DNA of 64,000 nt, taken from the NCBI RefSeq assembly GCF_030817495.1, contig NZ_JAUSZK010000001.1, forward strand, positions 6,410,001 to 6,474,000, given 5' to 3'. Origin of the DNA: Streptomyces sp. V3I7. GTDB lineage: Bacteria; Actinomycetota; Actinomycetes; Streptomycetales; Streptomycetaceae. The notes beneath the pieces are model-generated. The model ran no database searches and had not been told where the DNA came from. It saw only the letters and a list, made by a program, of their open reading frames with translations. This document shows positions 62,975-64,000 of this stretch, in pieces. How positions within the stretch are numbered: position 1 is the first letter of the stretch; every line of letters starts with the position of its first letter. The translations under genes and the position numbers were made by a program.

Positions 62975-63250
62975 GTGGTGTTCGTGCTGCTGGCCCTGAA
63001 GGTGAGTAACACGGCCGGTGCCATTGTGACGGGCGGCCTCGGAGCCGTCGCCGCCGCGCTGGCGGGATTCATCAGCAAGACCTTCAAGAGTGCCCCGCTG
63101 GACGCGAAGGGGCTGGCGGCGCAGTTGCAGGAACTTCTGCCTGGCCAGGGTAGTGACAGGGGGCACAAGGCCGGTCATCCGACTTATCGACCGATCGGGC
63201 GAGCTGGCCGGACGAGGCGTAGCCGTCTGCCGTCCTGGCCCGATGATTGA
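62975..63250 (+). pseudogene. TRADD-N-associated membrane protein, 3' part
   Basis: The frame resumes VVFVLLALKVSNTAGAIVTGG then GAVAAALAGFISKTF, the last helix pair of the domain, directly after the TA at 62973-62974. After GLAAQLQELLPG the similarity fades, so a second lesion near 63150 is possible. Confidence 0.72.
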
Positions 63251-63366
63251 AGTCCGCGAGAAGAGTTGGACGAGGACGGCTTCGAGGATGTCGTGAGCGA
63301 GGCGCCGCGCGTCGGCGACTACCAGGTGTCGACCCGCCGAGCGGCGCCCCCGAACCAGGCGAGCCG

Positions 63367-63612
63367 CTACTCCGCCGGGTCCTCCTGGGCGTGCCGTGCG
63401 GCCCTCTTCGCCGCCTGCTCCACCTCGTAGCGCGAGGCGGTCACATCATCGCGGGCCGCGTACTCGGTGACCGCGGCCTGGAAGGCGGTGGCCGCGTCGC
63501 GCCACGCGCGCCACTGCGCGTCATACGCCTCGCCGTCGAGGCCGGCGAGCTTGGCGCGCGCCTCTTCAGCGGATCGTTCCAGATTGATCAATTCGTCGGG
63601 GATGTCTGTCAT
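63367..63612 (-). CDS. Small conserved actinobacterial protein
   Basis: An 81-residue helical protein opening MTDIPDELINLERSAEEARAKL, then AQWRAWRDAATAFQAAVTEYA and an acidic end. It is a recurring Streptomyces small protein of unknown function, probably a coiled coil. ATG 63612 is chosen as the family start; the longer frame upstream is unlike it. Confidence 0.7.
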   Translation of the reverse strand: MTDIPDELINLERSAEEARAKLAGLDGEAYDAQWRAWRDAATAFQAAVTEYAARDDVTASRYEVEQAAKRAARHAQEDPAE

Positions 63613-63761
63613 GACCTGGGATTTTAAGCTGCACGGTGCGACTGGCTGACGATCACGCTTACCGTCCGATCGGGTACAGCCGCCGTCAACCTCCGCGCGC
63701 AGCTCCGTGGGGCCCGCTACGAAGATCACGTCCCGTTCGTGATCTCCGAGAGGATCCCCGA

Positions 63762-64000
63762 GTGCGTCTCGCCCGCACCACTGTCGCCGCGGCCGCCGTT
63801 GCCGTACTGCTCAGCCCCGCCACCGCCCACGCCGCCCCCACCGCTGGCCACGTTCCCGGTGAGACGGTCACCGCTCCCGTCCATGACGCCCTCGCCAGCC
63901 TGCCCGTCCGTACCGAGGACCGCACCGGCTACTCCCGCAACCTGTTCAAGCACTGGGTCGACGCCGACCGCGACGGCTGCAACACACGCGCGGAGGTCCT
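63762..64000 (+). CDS. Secreted HNH-type endonuclease-like protein (3' partial)
   Basis: 79 codons to the window edge from GTG 63762 (GAGAGGATC upstream). The N-terminus is a Sec signal peptide: VRLARTTVAAAAVAVLLSPA then AHAA, with cleavage near residue 25. It is followed by RTGYSRNLFKHWVDADRDGCNTR, the opening of actinobacterial secreted HNH/DUF1524 proteins. The nuclease motif itself is outside the window. Confidence 0.8.
   Translation, partial: MRLARTTVAAAAVAVLLSPATAHAAPTAGHVPGETVTAPVHDALASLPVRTEDRTGYSRNLFKHWVDADRDGCNTRAEV

Overview
The window is actinobacterial and most likely from a Streptomyces species. It has very high GC with strong GC3 bias, rare TTA (bldA) codons, SD-led or 4-nt-overlapping genes, and many typical streptomycete families (DUF574 methyltransferase, DUF5701, DUF1737, DUF6233, CU044_2847/TCAD1, mycothiol-dependent isomerase, Ku). 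No tRNA, rRNA or CRISPR array was recognised.

Region 1 (1-5.5 kb) is core-like: the tail of a Ser/Thr kinase, an ECF sigma/anti-sigma pair, DoxX, a CDF metal transporter, and a cold-shock protein followed by a DEAD-box helicase with a strong hairpin between them.

Region 2 (6.2-19.4 kb) is a RiPP biosynthetic cluster of thiopeptide/goadsporin type: leader-binding cyclodehydratase partner, a 57-residue precursor, YcaO, azoline dehydrogenase, a split LanB-type dehydratase (glutamylation and elimination proteins), an M50 membrane protease with a PqqD-like N-terminus, and an ABC exporter. The predicted core after the single Trp consists only of Ser, Cys and Thr and contains a perfect 24-nt tandem duplication. 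No second SpaB_C protein (pyridine synthase) is seen, so a linear azole/dehydroamino-acid peptide is the simplest prediction. The first gene has a TTA codon.

Region 3 (19.5-26.2 kb) holds conserved accessory genes (DUF5701, DUF1737, asparaginase, ferritin-like protein, MPI/DinB-like, methyltransferase, nucleoside deaminase) mixed with truncated GNAT, MFS and histidine-kinase remnants.

Region 4 (26.4-34.6 kb, minus strand) is a tightly coupled operon: trypsin-like protease with a degenerate P-loop-like C-terminus, PknG-like kinase, vWA protein with zinc ribbon, two-to-three-pass membrane protein, solute-binding lipoprotein and a TCAD1 protein. It resembles the trypsin/TCAD/vWA conflict systems predicted computationally in multicellular bacteria. 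A 15-bp direct repeat spaced by 42 bp lies just upstream, and two TTA codons flank the kinase/vWA junction.

Region 5 (34.9-40 kb) has a GNAT gene, a decayed TauD dioxygenase, a TetR regulator and an orphan gene with a possible HEPN-like C-terminus.

Region 6 (39.7-49.7 kb) is a candidate NLR-like defence locus: a 1748-residue REase-like/NACHT/HEAT protein coupled to a small gene, and a second STAND-like ATPase with helical repeats. Divergent from them is an ECF sigma factor operon.

Region 7 (50-63.3 kb) is an insertion hotspot after an orphan ku gene. An IS481 element sits exactly at the ku stop codon. An IS21-family element carrying an MFS transporter interrupts an IS5 transposase. An IS630-family element carrying a SUKH-like gene splits a TRADD-N-associated membrane protein gene. 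IS5/Tn3 fragments and a nonsense-mutated DUF6233 gene lie between, as do an intact GNAT/rhodanese/Lrp cluster. The window ends in a secreted HNH-type protein gene cut by the edge.
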